This document shows, piece by piece, positions 27,775-37,372 of a stretch of 64,000 bases of DNA. This DNA is from G965195345 sp965277625 (GTDB lineage: Bacteria > Pseudomonadota > Gammaproteobacteria > CAKMZV01): contig OZ255827.1 in NCBI GenBank assembly GCA_965277625.1, positions 992,001 through 1,056,000 of the forward strand, in the 5' to 3' direction. The position numbers and the translations under genes were made by a program. Below the pieces are notes generated by a model. That model did not search any database, was not told the DNA's origin, and saw only the letters and a program-made list of their open reading frames with translations. Within the stretch, counting starts at the first letter, position 1. Every line of letters starts with the position of its first letter.

Positions 27775-27926
27775 ATTTTCTTCAAGAATCTAAGATTACG
27801 ACAACTTCATAAGACGGTTTAAGGCACGCTTTTTAAGACAGGCGAATGCTTATTATTGTGCTGTTTATGTTCAATAATTTGGCCCGTTACAAGACACCAT
27901 ATCAGAAAGTTTATCGGTCATAAAAG

Positions 27927-27956
27927 TTGATTTTTCAGTTTGGTTTATGGTATAGT
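27927..27956 (+). promoter_or_regulatory. Sigma-70 promoter of the proXWV operon with a dyad around the -10 box
   Basis: TTGATT at 27927-27932, an 18-base spacer, TATAGT at 27951-27956. Transcription would start near 27963, giving an untranslated leader of about 170 bases. An 8-base perfect inverted repeat, GTTTGGTT at 27938-27945 and AACCAAAC at 27969-27976, has its arms 31 bases apart and encloses the -10 box. This suggests a repressor site. The rest of the 356-base gap 27775-28130 contains no gene. Confidence 0.65.
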
Positions 27957-28130
27957 TTAGCGCGTTTTAACCAAACAACACGTCAAAATATTCAGTCAAA
28001 AGCTTTGTTTTATGTGCATGTTTAAAAGATGTTTACATCCCAAGCATCGGTTATATTGTAAGGTTAATTTGCGCTATCAAATCAACCCTTTTTAAATTTC
28101 AAAATCTAGATATTATTATGGAGTCTTTCT

Positions 28131-29102
28131 ATGAAAAGTTATATTAAATTTTTGAGCGCTATAGCAGGCGCTTTCATGATTACTTCGGTAGCGCATGCTA
28201 AATGCGATAGCGAGGTGGTTATCTCTGAAATGAATTGGCCTTCTGCTCAAATTTTGACAGAAATTGCAAAATTCATTATTGAAAACGGCTACGAATGTGA
28301 AGTCAAAAAAGTCCCAACTTCAACTGTACCTTCGGTGACTTCTATGGCTGAAACAGGCAAACCTGACATTCTGATTGAACTTTGGTACAACTCAGCTCAA
28401 GTTTTCGCTGAATTGGAACGTGCAGATAAAGCCATTGATGTGAACAACATCTTTACCGATGGTGGTGAAGAAGGCTGGTGGATACCTCAGTATCTTGCTG
28501 ACAAGCATCCTGAGTTGAAAACACTTGATGGCATTCTTGCAAACCCAGAATTGGTCGGTGGTAAATTCCACAACTGTCCTACAGGTTGGGGCTGCCGTAT
28601 TGCCAATGATAATTTGATCAAAGCGCATCAATTTGATAAGCATAAAATGGATGTATTCAACCACGGTTCTGGTGAAACATTGGCCGCTTCAATTGCCGCA
28701 GCTTATGCAGATGAAGAGCCTTGGTTTGGTTATTATTGGGCACCTACTTCAATCTTGGGTAAATATCCAATGGTTAAAGTAGATACAGGTCCATATGTTG
28801 CAAAAGTTCATACATGTAACCAATCTAAAGATTGTCAGAACCCTGGCAAATCTGCTTATCCAGCTGCTAAAGTTATTACTGCGGTCAGCATCCCATTTGC
28901 AAAAGGCAATCCTGATGTTACTTTGATGCTTAGCAAAATGGAATTGGATAACGGCACGCTAAACAGATTGTTGGCTTGGCAGGAAAATGAAAAAGCTTCT
29001 GCTGGACAAGCTGCTGCGAGATACCTTGCTCAGAACAAATCAGAGTGGTCTCAATGGCTCAACTTAAATGCAAAAGATAAACTAGCAAAATTGTTAAACT
29101 AA
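28131..29102 (+). CDS. proX: Periplasmic betaine-type substrate-binding protein (OpuAC/ProX class)
   Basis: A 323-residue solute-binding protein. The signal peptide covers about residues 1-23 (AIAGAFMITSVAHA, then KCDSEVV). The mature chain has the OpuAC pattern ISEMNWPSAQILTEIAKFIIENGYECEV and aromatic segments (EEGWWIPQYL, NCPTGWGCRI, EEPWFGYYWAPTSILGKY) of the kind that form the aromatic cage for a trimethylammonium group. Ligand is a betaine-like quaternary amine by family. Which one is not readable. AUG is preceded by TGGAG. A terminator follows before proW. Confidence 0.88.
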   Translation: MKSYIKFLSAIAGAFMITSVAHAKCDSEVVISEMNWPSAQILTEIAKFIIENGYECEVKKVPTSTVPSVTSMAETGKPDILIELWYNSAQVFAELERADKAIDVNNIFTDGGEEGWWIPQYLADKHPELKTLDGILANPELVGGKFHNCPTGWGCRIANDNLIKAHQFDKHKMDVFNHGSGETLAASIAAAYADEEPWFGYYWAPTSILGKYPMVKVDTGPYVAKVHTCNQSKDCQNPGKSAYPAAKVITAVSIPFAKGNPDVTLMLSKMELDNGTLNRLLAWQENEKASAGQAAARYLAQNKSEWSQWLNLNAKDKLAKLLN

Positions 29103-29124
29103 ACAACTGTTAGTCATCTTACTT

Positions 29125-29168
29125 AAACTCGCATTCATTGATTATTAAAGTGGATGCGAGTTTTTTTT
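29125..29168 (+). terminator. Intrinsic terminator/attenuator between proX and proW
   Basis: Arms ACTCGCAT (29127-29134) and ATGCGAGT (29154-29161), extended by flanking A/T pairs, are followed by eight T at 29161-29168. It is a strong intrinsic terminator placed inside the transport operon, so most transcripts should stop after proX and give an excess of binding protein. Confidence 0.85.
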
Positions 29169-29200
29169 AAATTTAAATTAATTTTCTCGTAGCAATGAGA

Positions 29201-29222
29201 CAAGAAATGCATGCATTTCTTG
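29201..29222. promoter_or_regulatory. 22-base perfect palindrome just before proW
   Basis: A perfect palindrome built from the half CAAGAAATGCA, ending 20 bases before the proW ATG and 32 bases after the proX terminator's T-run. It could be a DNA operator for an internal promoter or a hairpin that masks or exposes the proW ribosome site (GAAGGA). Neither is proven. Confidence 0.7.
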
Positions 29223-29242
29223 ACAATTATTGAAGGATCATT

Positions 29243-30295
29243 ATGAGTTATTATTCCGGAATGATTGAGGCCTTAGGTCTTAAAGAATGGTGTTCTGCAG
29301 GCAAAGACGCAAATACTGAAGAGAGCTTTTCCTTATCAGATCTATTAACCCAAACAACAGGCGAAACGGTTGAAAAACCCTGGTGGGAGATCCCATTTCC
29401 TTCGCTCGATAATCTTCACACATCTTGTGACGCAATCAGTCGAACCACTGATTTAACTAACGGTTTGGAACGTATGTTTCTTGACGTTAAACAATATTTA
29501 CAATTGGTGTTGGACCCATTAACGCAACCTCTAAGTTGGCTGTTAGATGGCACATTATTTGTATTAACTTCAGCCCCTTGGTGGGTTCTGATCCCCATAT
29601 TATTACTGATCGTCTATAAGGTCACTCGTTCTACAGGCATCACCATATTTGTTGCTTTTAGTTTACTTTTGATGGCTTTTATCGATCACTATTCATACGC
29701 CGTTGAAACCTTGGCGGTGATATTTGTTTGTACCGTCATCAGCGTGATCATTGGTGTGCCCATAGGCATCACCATGTCTAAATATAATAAATTTCAACGA
29801 TCGATGATACCCCTATTGGATATGTTGCAAACCTTGCCACCTTTTGTGTATTTGATTCCGCTGATATTCTTATTCAGCGTAACTGAATCCAAGCTGTATG
29901 GCATAGCAATCATTCTATATGCTGTAGTACCCGTCGTTCGACTGACCGACTTAGGCATTAGACTGGTTGACCAAGACATTATTGAAGCCGCAGATGCATT
30001 TGGCATGAGCGCCAAACAAAAATTGTTCCGCGTTGAAATACCCTTAGCTTTGCCCAATATCATGGCAGGTGTTAATCAAACCATTATGATGGCCTTAGCG
30101 ATGGTGGTGATAGCTTCTTTGGTTTCTGCACCTGGTTTGGGTGTTTTGGTACTCAGAGGCATTCGTAACTTAGAGTTAGGCGTTGGACTGGTTTCAGGTG
30201 CAGCAATCGTTTTAATTGCGGTTATATTGGATCGAGTGACCAAGAAATCTTTGGAACGCATTAACGCGTCTCAAGCGCAGAACCAGGGACATTAA
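29243..30295 (+). CDS. proW: Betaine-type ABC transporter permease (ProW/OpuAB class)
   Basis: A 350-residue permease. The first about 95 residues are a non-membrane N-terminal region (SLSDLLTQTTGETVEKPWWEIPFPSLD). About seven hydrophobic helices and the binding-protein-dependent transport domain follow, including the EAA loop DQDIIEAADAFGMSAKQKLFRVEIPLALPNIMAGVNQ, which contacts the ATPase. GAAGGA precedes the ATG by about 7 bases. It is 11 bases from proV and separated from proX by a terminator and a palindrome. Confidence 0.93.
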   Translation: MSYYSGMIEALGLKEWCSAGKDANTEESFSLSDLLTQTTGETVEKPWWEIPFPSLDNLHTSCDAISRTTDLTNGLERMFLDVKQYLQLVLDPLTQPLSWLLDGTLFVLTSAPWWVLIPILLLIVYKVTRSTGITIFVAFSLLLMAFIDHYSYAVETLAVIFVCTVISVIIGVPIGITMSKYNKFQRSMIPLLDMLQTLPPFVYLIPLIFLFSVTESKLYGIAIILYAVVPVVRLTDLGIRLVDQDIIEAADAFGMSAKQKLFRVEIPLALPNIMAGVNQTIMMALAMVVIASLVSAPGLGVLVLRGIRNLELGVGLVSGAAIVLIAVILDRVTKKSLERINASQAQNQGH

Positions 30296-30306
30296 GGATA
30301 ATCATT

Positions 30307-31368
30307 ATGAAAAATGAAGTAAAAGTTAGCATTAGAAACCTCTATAAGATTTTTGGTTCAGATCCACAAGCCATGTTGCCCCTTGTCAAAGATGGGCTCA
30401 GCAAAACGGATTTATTAGAACAGCATAATCACGTATTAGGTCTGCAAGACATCAACATTGACATTGAGCTTGGACACATCACCGTTATTATGGGATTATC
30501 AGGTTCTGGGAAATCGACCCTCATTCGACATTTAAACCGACTGATTGAACCCACAGCCGGCGAGATTTGCGTGGATGGTGAAGATGTATTACAACTGGAT
30601 GAGGCAGGATTGAGAGAACTACGACAATCAAGAATGTCGATGGTCTTTCAAAAATTTGCCCTTTTCCCCCACCAAACCATTATTGAAAATGCCGGTTTGG
30701 CATGGCGAACCAAAGAAATCAGCGAGGAAGAAGCCGATGCTGAAGCCTCCAAATGGATCGACTGTGTCGGGCTTCAGGGTTTTGAAAACCATTATCCTCA
30801 TCAATTATCTGGTGGTATGCAACAAAGGGTTGGCTTGGCACGCGCATTGACTTCTAATTCAGAAATCATGTTAATGGACGAAGCCTTCTCAGCGTTGGAC
30901 CCATTGATACGCAATAACATGCAAGACCTTTTGATTGAACTGCAAAATGATCTAAACAAAACCATCATATTCATTACCCATGACTTGGATGAAGCCTTGA
31001 AATTGGCCGATCACTTGGTGATTTTAAAAGATGGTTTCGTCGTGCAACAAGGTGAGCCACAATATATCTTGTTAAATCCAAACGACCCATACATTGAGGA
31101 CTTTGTCAGTGAAATCAATCGCGCACGTGTTTTGAGGGTTCGCTCTGTCATGAAAGACTTGCCTGAAGACATGGAAAAAGCCGATATTGTTGGCACAGTG
31201 GACATCAATGATAACTTAGAAAGTGTTATTGCCCTTTCTGGTGGTGATACCAGCCATAATTTTCTTGTCAGTGATGGAGAAAAACCAGTGGGTTTATTGG
31301 ACATGAAAGTTCTGGTCAAAGCGCTGGTTCCACGTGTTCAAAGCACGCAAGAAGCTACCCCGCTTTAA
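30307..31368 (+). CDS. proV: Betaine-type ABC transporter ATPase (ProV/OpuAA class)
   Basis: A 353-residue ATP-binding subunit. Walker A GLSGSGKST at 63-71, Q-loop VFQKFALFPHQT, signature LSGGMQQRVGLARAL and Walker B EIMLMDEAFSALD with FITHDLDEAL after it. The N-terminus GSDPQAMLPLVKDGLSKTDLL is typical of ProV/OpuAA proteins. The last about 80 residues resemble a degenerate CBS region (DIVGTVDINDNLESVIAL ... PVGLLDMKVLVKAL), the part used for osmotic sensing in relatives. AAGGAT is the ribosome site. Confidence 0.95.
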   Translation: MKNEVKVSIRNLYKIFGSDPQAMLPLVKDGLSKTDLLEQHNHVLGLQDINIDIELGHITVIMGLSGSGKSTLIRHLNRLIEPTAGEICVDGEDVLQLDEAGLRELRQSRMSMVFQKFALFPHQTIIENAGLAWRTKEISEEEADAEASKWIDCVGLQGFENHYPHQLSGGMQQRVGLARALTSNSEIMLMDEAFSALDPLIRNNMQDLLIELQNDLNKTIIFITHDLDEALKLADHLVILKDGFVVQQGEPQYILLNPNDPYIEDFVSEINRARVLRVRSVMKDLPEDMEKADIVGTVDINDNLESVIALSGGDTSHNFLVSDGEKPVGLLDMKVLVKALVPRVQSTQEATPL

Positions 31369-31394
31369 TCAGACACTGGGCTGAACTTGATCTG

Positions 31395-31418
31395 TGAGAG
31401 CGTTTAAAAGCGCTCTCA
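31395..31418. terminator. Stem-loop between convergent proV and pgi
   Basis: Arms TGAGAGCG (31395-31402) and CGCTCTCA (31411-31418) with an 8-base loop. No U-run follows on either strand, so it may be a weak bidirectional or processing structure rather than a standard terminator. Confidence 0.45.
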
Positions 31419-31473
31419 ATGTCACTCTAAACATTATCATCAAGCAGGCATCAACTACGCTTGTCATTTAATG

Positions 31474-33087
31474 CTATAGCTGCTTCTTAATAAAATTGAG
31501 GGCGGCAATCGTTCCTTCATCTAAATCTGCACTCTTGCCAGACTCTGAAAACATATTTGAACAAGTGCGCGCAAAGCGTTTGCCCTCTTCAACACCCCAT
31601 TGATCAAAGGAATTGATGTTCCACAAATGGCCTTGAACAAAGACTTTATGCTCATACAGCGCCAATAATTTTCCAAGTGATTCAGGCGTCAGCGATTTCA
31701 GTAAAATCAATGTAGAAGGGCGGTTGCCAGGCAAACTTTGATGCGCTGCCAAGTACTCAGCTTCAACCGATTCCAAGCCCTGCGCTTGTCCTTCCGTTAG
31801 AGCCATCTCGATTGACTTACCCTTAGCCAATACAGCCGATTGCGCCAACACATTTGCCAAGGAAAAATGATGATTGCTTTCAATGTTTTGTTGTTCATTA
31901 ATGGCACAAATAATATCAATTGGAATGCTTTGCGTGCCTTGATGCAACATCTGAAAATAAGCATGCTGACCATTGATGCCAGCCCCACCCCAAATAACAG
32001 GTGCTGTGTGATACGCTATGGTTTCCCCCGCCTTGTTCACCGACTTGCCATTCGATTCCATTTCTAATTGTTGTAAATAGGTCGGCAACAATCGTAAGCT
32101 CTGATTGTACGGTATGACCGCGTGGGTTCGTGATTGACCAAAATTGATATTCCAAATGCCGAGTAATGCCATAAGAATCGGCATGTTTTCCTGCTCAGGG
32201 GCTTCGATAAAATGCGTGTCAACCGCTTCGGCACCAGACAAAAACTTTACAAAAGCCTCAGCACCGATCGCCAACATCACAGGCAAGCCCACGGCTGACC
32301 ACACTGAAAAACGACCACCAACCCAATCCCACATTGGATAAATATTATCTGACTGAATGCCAAAACTGCGCGCTGCTTCAACATCAGCCGTCACCCCCAC
32401 AAAATGGGCAGCCATGTTTGATAGATCGCCACCTTGTTCTTTATACCAAGTTCGACAAACCTCCGCATTCAACAAAGTTTCCCTGGTTGTAAAGGTCTTT
32501 GAAGTAATGATGAACAAGGTGCGCTCTACATTAAGAGGGCCTAATGTCCTCAGTAAATCTGCCCCATCAACATCTGCCAAAAAATGCACATTGATATTTG
32601 GCTGCTTAAAATCTTGCAAAGCCTCACAAACCACTCTCGCGCCTAAATCTGAACCGCCAACGCCAATATTGACCACATCGGTAATGACTTGCCCAGAATA
32701 TCCCGTCCACGCGCCTGCATGGACCTTGTCACAAAATGTCGTCATCTTGTGCAAAGTATTTTGAACAGCTTGCTGTTTATCAGAACAACGACCATTGGTA
32801 GAGCGCAACGCTGTATGAGAGACCGAACGGTTCTCAGTAAAATTGAGGCTATTATTGCTAAACAAAGCGTCACGATGTTTTAACAACTCCAATTGCTTAG
32901 ACCATTGAATGAGCAGGTCAACGCTCGTTGAATCAATCAAATGACGGGAAAAATCAAAATACATGTCCAAGCACTCAAAGCGCAAAGCATTGCGACCAGG
33001 CAAAGATTTAAATCCATCGGACTCCAATTGCTGGTAATGGCCGCTAAGGGCCTTGCCGAGACTTGTTTCAAAGGGGTTGTTTGACAT
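31474..33087 (-). CDS. pgi: Glucose-6-phosphate isomerase
   Basis: A 537-residue cytoplasmic isomerase of glucose 6-phosphate and fructose 6-phosphate. Recognised by VGIGGSDLGARVVCEAL-type substrate loop (here NIGVGGSDLGARVV), FIITSKTFTTRETLLN, WDWVGGRFSVWSAVGLP and the C-terminal signature NINSFDQWGVEEGKRFA. The open frame extends to 33159, but the Met at 33087 (MSNNPFETSLGKAL) fits the family start. It is divergent from ssrA and probably a housekeeping gene. Confidence 0.95.
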   Translation of the reverse strand: MSNNPFETSLGKALSGHYQQLESDGFKSLPGRNALRFECLDMYFDFSRHLIDSTSVDLLIQWSKQLELLKHRDALFSNNSLNFTENRSVSHTALRSTNGRCSDKQQAVQNTLHKMTTFCDKVHAGAWTGYSGQVITDVVNIGVGGSDLGARVVCEALQDFKQPNINVHFLADVDGADLLRTLGPLNVERTLFIITSKTFTTRETLLNAEVCRTWYKEQGGDLSNMAAHFVGVTADVEAARSFGIQSDNIYPMWDWVGGRFSVWSAVGLPVMLAIGAEAFVKFLSGAEAVDTHFIEAPEQENMPILMALLGIWNINFGQSRTHAVIPYNQSLRLLPTYLQQLEMESNGKSVNKAGETIAYHTAPVIWGGAGINGQHAYFQMLHQGTQSIPIDIICAINEQQNIESNHHFSLANVLAQSAVLAKGKSIEMALTEGQAQGLESVEAEYLAAHQSLPGNRPSTLILLKSLTPESLGKLLALYEHKVFVQGHLWNINSFDQWGVEEGKRFARTCSNMFSESGKSADLDEGTIAALNFIKKQL

Positions 33088-33317
33088 GCGCGCTATTATA
33101 ATGAATTTAACCCCGTCATTTATCGGCATTTGCTTGCAAAACGCCCAATGACACCTCACTTGCTTCTAACGATGCAGACTTTAAAAAAGCGCGCCTATCA
33201 ACAACAACCGACAACTTCATTCAATATGACTCAAATAAAGCAAAATGATTGACGAGATAAGCCCAACAAACTCATCAAACAATTGAAACAAAAACACTTT
33301 ATATTACTGCAACAGGC

Positions 33318-33346
33318 TTTACATATATTTCTCATAGGCGTAGAAT
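33318..33346 (+). promoter_or_regulatory. Promoter of ssrA
   Basis: TTTACA at 33318-33323, a 17-base spacer and TAGAAT at 33341-33346. Start of transcription would be near 33353, about 20 bases before the mature tmRNA 5' end. The -10 lies in a small dyad (GGCGTA-GAA-TACGCC, 33337-33351). Confidence 0.7.
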
Positions 33347-33373
33347 ACGCCCATCAAAAGTCATAGCCTAATT

Positions 33374-33737
<364 letters not shown>

Positions 33738-33775
33738 AATATCTATCCAGCGACAACCACTGGAATCCATCAAAA

Positions 33776-33806
33776 CCAGTTAGATCAAGTCTTTCTGGCT
33801 TTTTTT
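33776..33806 (+). terminator. Probable terminator downstream of ssrA
   Basis: CCAG (33776-33779) pairs with CTGG (33795-33798), with an inner AGA/TCT helix across two mismatches, followed by seven T at 33800-33806. The stem is modest but the U-run is good. Confidence 0.5.
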
Positions 33807-33890
33807 GTCCAATGCTATCCACAAGATTGAATAAAATTCAACCCTATTACTGGGCTATAATTACGGGCATCTCCGAAATCCAAAAACTAA

Positions 33891-33992
33891 CTCCTCACTT
33901 TTAGAGCGGAAGTAGGAACAACCTTGGGGCAAGAAAAGATTCCGCATGGTTTTAGGACGACCGCTCGAACATTTTTAGATGAAGAGCAATAA
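33891..33992 (+). pseudogene. Remnant of a P4-type tyrosine integrase (box II segment)
   Basis: An open stretch between two TAA codons translates near its end to IPHGFRTTARTFLDEEQ before a stop. It matches the strongly conserved PHGFRATARTLLDE region of P4-family phage/island integrases, which holds the His-x-x-Arg of the active site. Everything else of the roughly 400-residue protein is missing: no catalytic Tyr region follows and no N-terminal domain precedes. It lies about 150 bases past the ssrA 3' end, where such integrases normally sit. I read it as a decayed island integrase. A chance match is unlikely but cannot be excluded without a search. Confidence 0.65.
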
Positions 33993-34044
33993 TAACCCGA
34001 ATATATCGTCAGATAGACACGACTTTTCACTTTAAGGAGTAAAA

Positions 34045-37000
34045 ATGCTTTGGAAATTAGGATGGCTTGTCAACTCCTTAAAATATAGAGCTGAGAAGGA
34101 AATTCGAGATACGCTTTATAAGAATAATAAAGTGTTTTTGAGAAATAATTGGTCTCGATCTGAACGCATAGTTGTTTGGGGTGCCAAACATGTTTTTATT
34201 GCTAATTTAGGATTCTTTTTGATTGCTTCTGCGTTTTTTTTTGTTATCGCAGAACACTACACGTTGATTCAAACATTATTTCAAACGCTAAGTGGTATGG
34301 ACTCTTTGGTTGAGTTTCAGTCTACCATATTTGGCATTCAAGTGACGCTCCTTGGTTTAATATTTCCACTGGTCATTGCTTTCATAGGCATATTATTAAA
34401 AGGACTATCTTCAAACGATTCAATGTGGGTGATTTATCGCAATTATTCTGGATTCATGCTTGTAGGCTCTAGCACCCTTACATGGTCTCTTTCTTTCGTC
34501 TTATTAAAATTATTTGAACCATGGCTCACTCACGAATTGCTAGTAGCTGCCTCGATTTCTACAACGGCATGGTTTTTGACAAACATGGTATTATTTGTCC
34601 GGTTTATATGGAAAACGGTTGATTTTTTATCACTAAACTCACGCAATACTATGGTGGTCAAGTATGCCATAAACGAAGCGGTTCCAAGCGATATCAAAAA
34701 TAGACTTTTGGGTCACTATAGTTTGTCTGCAATTAAAACAGGCCTTTTATTAGATCCGAAAGATGATTCTTTAAAAGTTAATTTATTTTCATTCGACTAT
34801 CTTGAAGAGCGTATCGTTCATCAATTTTCCAAACCAAGAAGGATCAATAATGTTTGGTACAGAATACTCAACTTAGGCGTTTGGTTTTTTTCCCGACATA
34901 TTAAAACTCAAAAAGCTGGAGATAGTCCAGTAACCTTATCGTTCCCGTTTAGTGTAAGCCATAGCCTTGAAATGGAGCATCTGCTCGCAAAGACAAATTG
35001 TAATAGTGTAAATTGGATATCTAAAGTCTTGATAAAGTGTGCTGTTAAGACCACTGCAAAACCAGTTGAGGGGCAATTGAATGTTAAACAAATTATTGGT
35101 GCGTTATTTGGTCAACTTGAAGACGCGCTAAAAGATAACAATTTCAGGCAATTTGACTCAGCCCATGAAAACCTTATTCAATTTCAAAGGGATTTAGAGT
35201 CATCAATGTTTTTCATGAATGATAACGACGAACCTGATAATTGGTTATTTCTTTCTGAAGGATGGTTTTTAGGGAGAAATTTTTTAGATGTATTCGTTGA
35301 AGAATCCTGCGATATTGCCAAAAATGTTACACGAAGAATACCGGATGATTCTAAATACTATGAATCTTGGTGCTATTTGTACCCACACTTATTTAGGACA
35401 CAAGAAGAAAACATTACTAAAGAAGTGGCCGTAAAATATGTTGACGGGCATTTTCTTATTTGGGAAGAGCTAATGATTTGGATGGACGGCTTTGATAAGA
35501 ATAATATCGTTTCTGCTCAGCAAAAAGATCGTGCAATAAATGACTTCGTTGTAAGCTGGGAACATTGGAGAATCTTACTCGACAACGATTTTGAATCAGT
35601 CAAAAGTAAAGATTTATTAATCGCTTCACACCACCTAAACAATTCATGCTGCATGATTGTTTATGCATGCAAATACAATAATACTGACGCGGCATTCTGG
35701 GCTACAGACGTACTAACTGACTGGTTTAAAAACTTCTCCAACAGAAATATTGGATGCCTTTATACACGATGGAAACACGAGTTAATATCAATCAGTGCGC
35801 TTGAGTTAGATTGCGAACAATCTTTACTCGAATCACTTACATGCAATTACAAATTTTCCAAAGTAGAAGCAGCTACCATCGCGCTGAGAAACTATTGGAT
35901 CGATCTTCGCTACTGCACAGCAGCTTACTTGTTAGCTACATCGCACAACGATGAGAAAAAAGAGAACGAATATAAAAATCTAATAAAAGCTCTTATGTCA
36001 GGAAACCGTTTAGAACAATCTGGACATAACAACAACCATTCACCTCCGAACGTTAAAGACATTCTTGGGGCTTTCTTAAGACATCATGGAAGTTGGAAAA
36101 GCCAATCTAATTATCGAGGTCTTATGGAACATCTCATTGGTGGATTGGCCAAAATAGAAGAGCCTGAATGGGTACATGGAAGAAATCACGATTCATTCCC
36201 AACAATGAGAGCCCCCTCTCTACAAAATTTTTTCAAAGTTATGGGTATAGGTTTAACAATTGATGAATTCAAAATAGACCAGAAGTGGCTCGAGTTTTTG
36301 AAATCTAATTCGATTTCTGAGGATGATTTGAAAGATACTATTTCTTCCTTGGAATTATTAACAGAAGTTGATGTCTCAACCATCGAATCTGTTTCCGAAT
36401 ATTTTGAGATCGGGTTAGAAGAATCAAAAGAAAAATCAAAAATATTCGTTGATTCTATCAAGGGAATCATTAAGGAACTTAAGCCAACAATACTCACAAA
36501 AATCAGAAATGCATCAAGATACCAAGATCGTCTCTTACAACTTGGAGTCGCAGCTTCAGCTTCTACTTTTACTTTATCCGACGGACCAATACCAGTATCC
36601 CTTTTTGATGACATTGATTATAGAGATGATTACCATTGTGCTCTCGTCGTTAAAGAAATTGCTGATTATGGTAAAAGCGATGTAACGCAAGAGGTAGGAG
36701 TAAACAGGGCTAATGATGAGAATAAACGGCTTAAGAATACTGTTTCTGAACAATTGCAGGCTACCTGCTTTCATCAGCTACTCGAACACAGCCGCTGGGC
36801 AGGAGTAGAATTTGAGGATGCCAAGAGCCTTATTCTGAGAGCTGTAGAAGATAGCCATTTCATCAAGAACAAGAGTTTGACACCAATTATGTTCATCAGC
36901 CCAGGGAATGTTTATAAACTATTACGTTATTCTAGATGGGAATACTGGCGAAAAGATGTGAAATTACCGTTTGATATCACTGTAGAAAGCAATAAATCGA

Positions 37001-37260
37001 ATGACTATATCTGTCATGTTGATGGTATCGAAATTTACAGGCTTCCACTTAGTAAAAGGGGCGTCAGCGTTTTATTTAGCAAAGAGTCATTAAAAAAAAT
37101 CAATGTTTCGCACTTTGGTGATGGTAGATATGTTGATGCAATATTCAAAACGGAAAACGATACCGATCTGACAGGAATGTTATCGTTAGCGTTCGGGGTA
37201 GAGTGTGAGTTTAACAAAACGGATGCCATTAGATATATCAGCCGCAATCCAGACGAATGA
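34045..37260 (+). CDS. Large uncharacterised membrane protein with four N-terminal helices
   Basis: A 1071-residue protein I do not recognise. The N-terminus is cytoplasmic-like and basic. Four hydrophobic helices follow at about residues 50-70, 96-118, 135-156 and 165-188. The rest, some 880 residues, looks soluble, helical and rich in Trp, Asn, Asp and Lys, without a motif I can assign (no Walker, protease, HKD or nuclease motif seen). A strong ribosome site, AAGGAG, precedes the ATG. The gene is visibly more AT-rich than the chromosome genes to the left. It sits between an integrase remnant and an Mrr-type nuclease, so it may be part of an acquired defence or stress module. That is inference. 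Confidence 0.8.
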   Translation: MLWKLGWLVNSLKYRAEKEIRDTLYKNNKVFLRNNWSRSERIVVWGAKHVFIANLGFFLIASAFFFVIAEHYTLIQTLFQTLSGMDSLVEFQSTIFGIQVTLLGLIFPLVIAFIGILLKGLSSNDSMWVIYRNYSGFMLVGSSTLTWSLSFVLLKLFEPWLTHELLVAASISTTAWFLTNMVLFVRFIWKTVDFLSLNSRNTMVVKYAINEAVPSDIKNRLLGHYSLSAIKTGLLLDPKDDSLKVNLFSFDYLEERIVHQFSKPRRINNVWYRILNLGVWFFSRHIKTQKAGDSPVTLSFPFSVSHSLEMEHLLAKTNCNSVNWISKVLIKCAVKTTAKPVEGQLNVKQIIGALFGQLEDALKDNNFRQFDSAHENLIQFQRDLESSMFFMNDNDEPDNWLFLSEGWFLGRNFLDVFVEESCDIAKNVTRRIPDDSKYYESWCYLYPHLFRTQEENITKEVAVKYVDGHFLIWEELMIWMDGFDKNNIVSAQQKDRAINDFVVSWEHWRILLDNDFESVKSKDLLIASHHLNNSCCMIVYACKYNNTDAAFWATDVLTDWFKNFSNRNIGCLYTRWKHELISISALELDCEQSLLESLTCNYKFSKVEAATIALRNYWIDLRYCTAAYLLATSHNDEKKENEYKNLIKALMSGNRLEQSGHNNNHSPPNVKDILGAFLRHHGSWKSQSNYRGLMEHLIGGLAKIEEPEWVHGRNHDSFPTMRAPSLQNFFKVMGIGLTIDEFKIDQKWLEFLKSNSISEDDLKDTISSLELLTEVDVSTIESVSEYFEIGLEESKEKSKIFVDSIKGIIKELKPTILTKIRNASRYQDRLLQLGVAASASTFTLSDGPIPVSLFDDIDYRDDYHCALVVKEIADYGKSDVTQEVGVNRANDENKRLKNTVSEQLQATCFHQLLEHSRWAGVEFEDAKSLILRAVEDSHFIKNKSLTPIMFISPGNVYKLLRYSRWEYWRKDVKLPFDITVESNKSNDYICHVDGIEIYRLPLSKRGVSVLFSKESLKKINVSHFGDGRYVDAIFKTENDTDLTGMLSLAFGVECEFNKTDAIRYISRNPDE

Positions 37261-37372
37261 TAGCGACTGTTCGTATCTATACCATCAACAAATTGAATTT
37301 AAGCAGGCGACATTTTGTGCAGTACAATATTGATCTGCAAGAATTTTAAACCAATCAATTGAGAAATACCCG

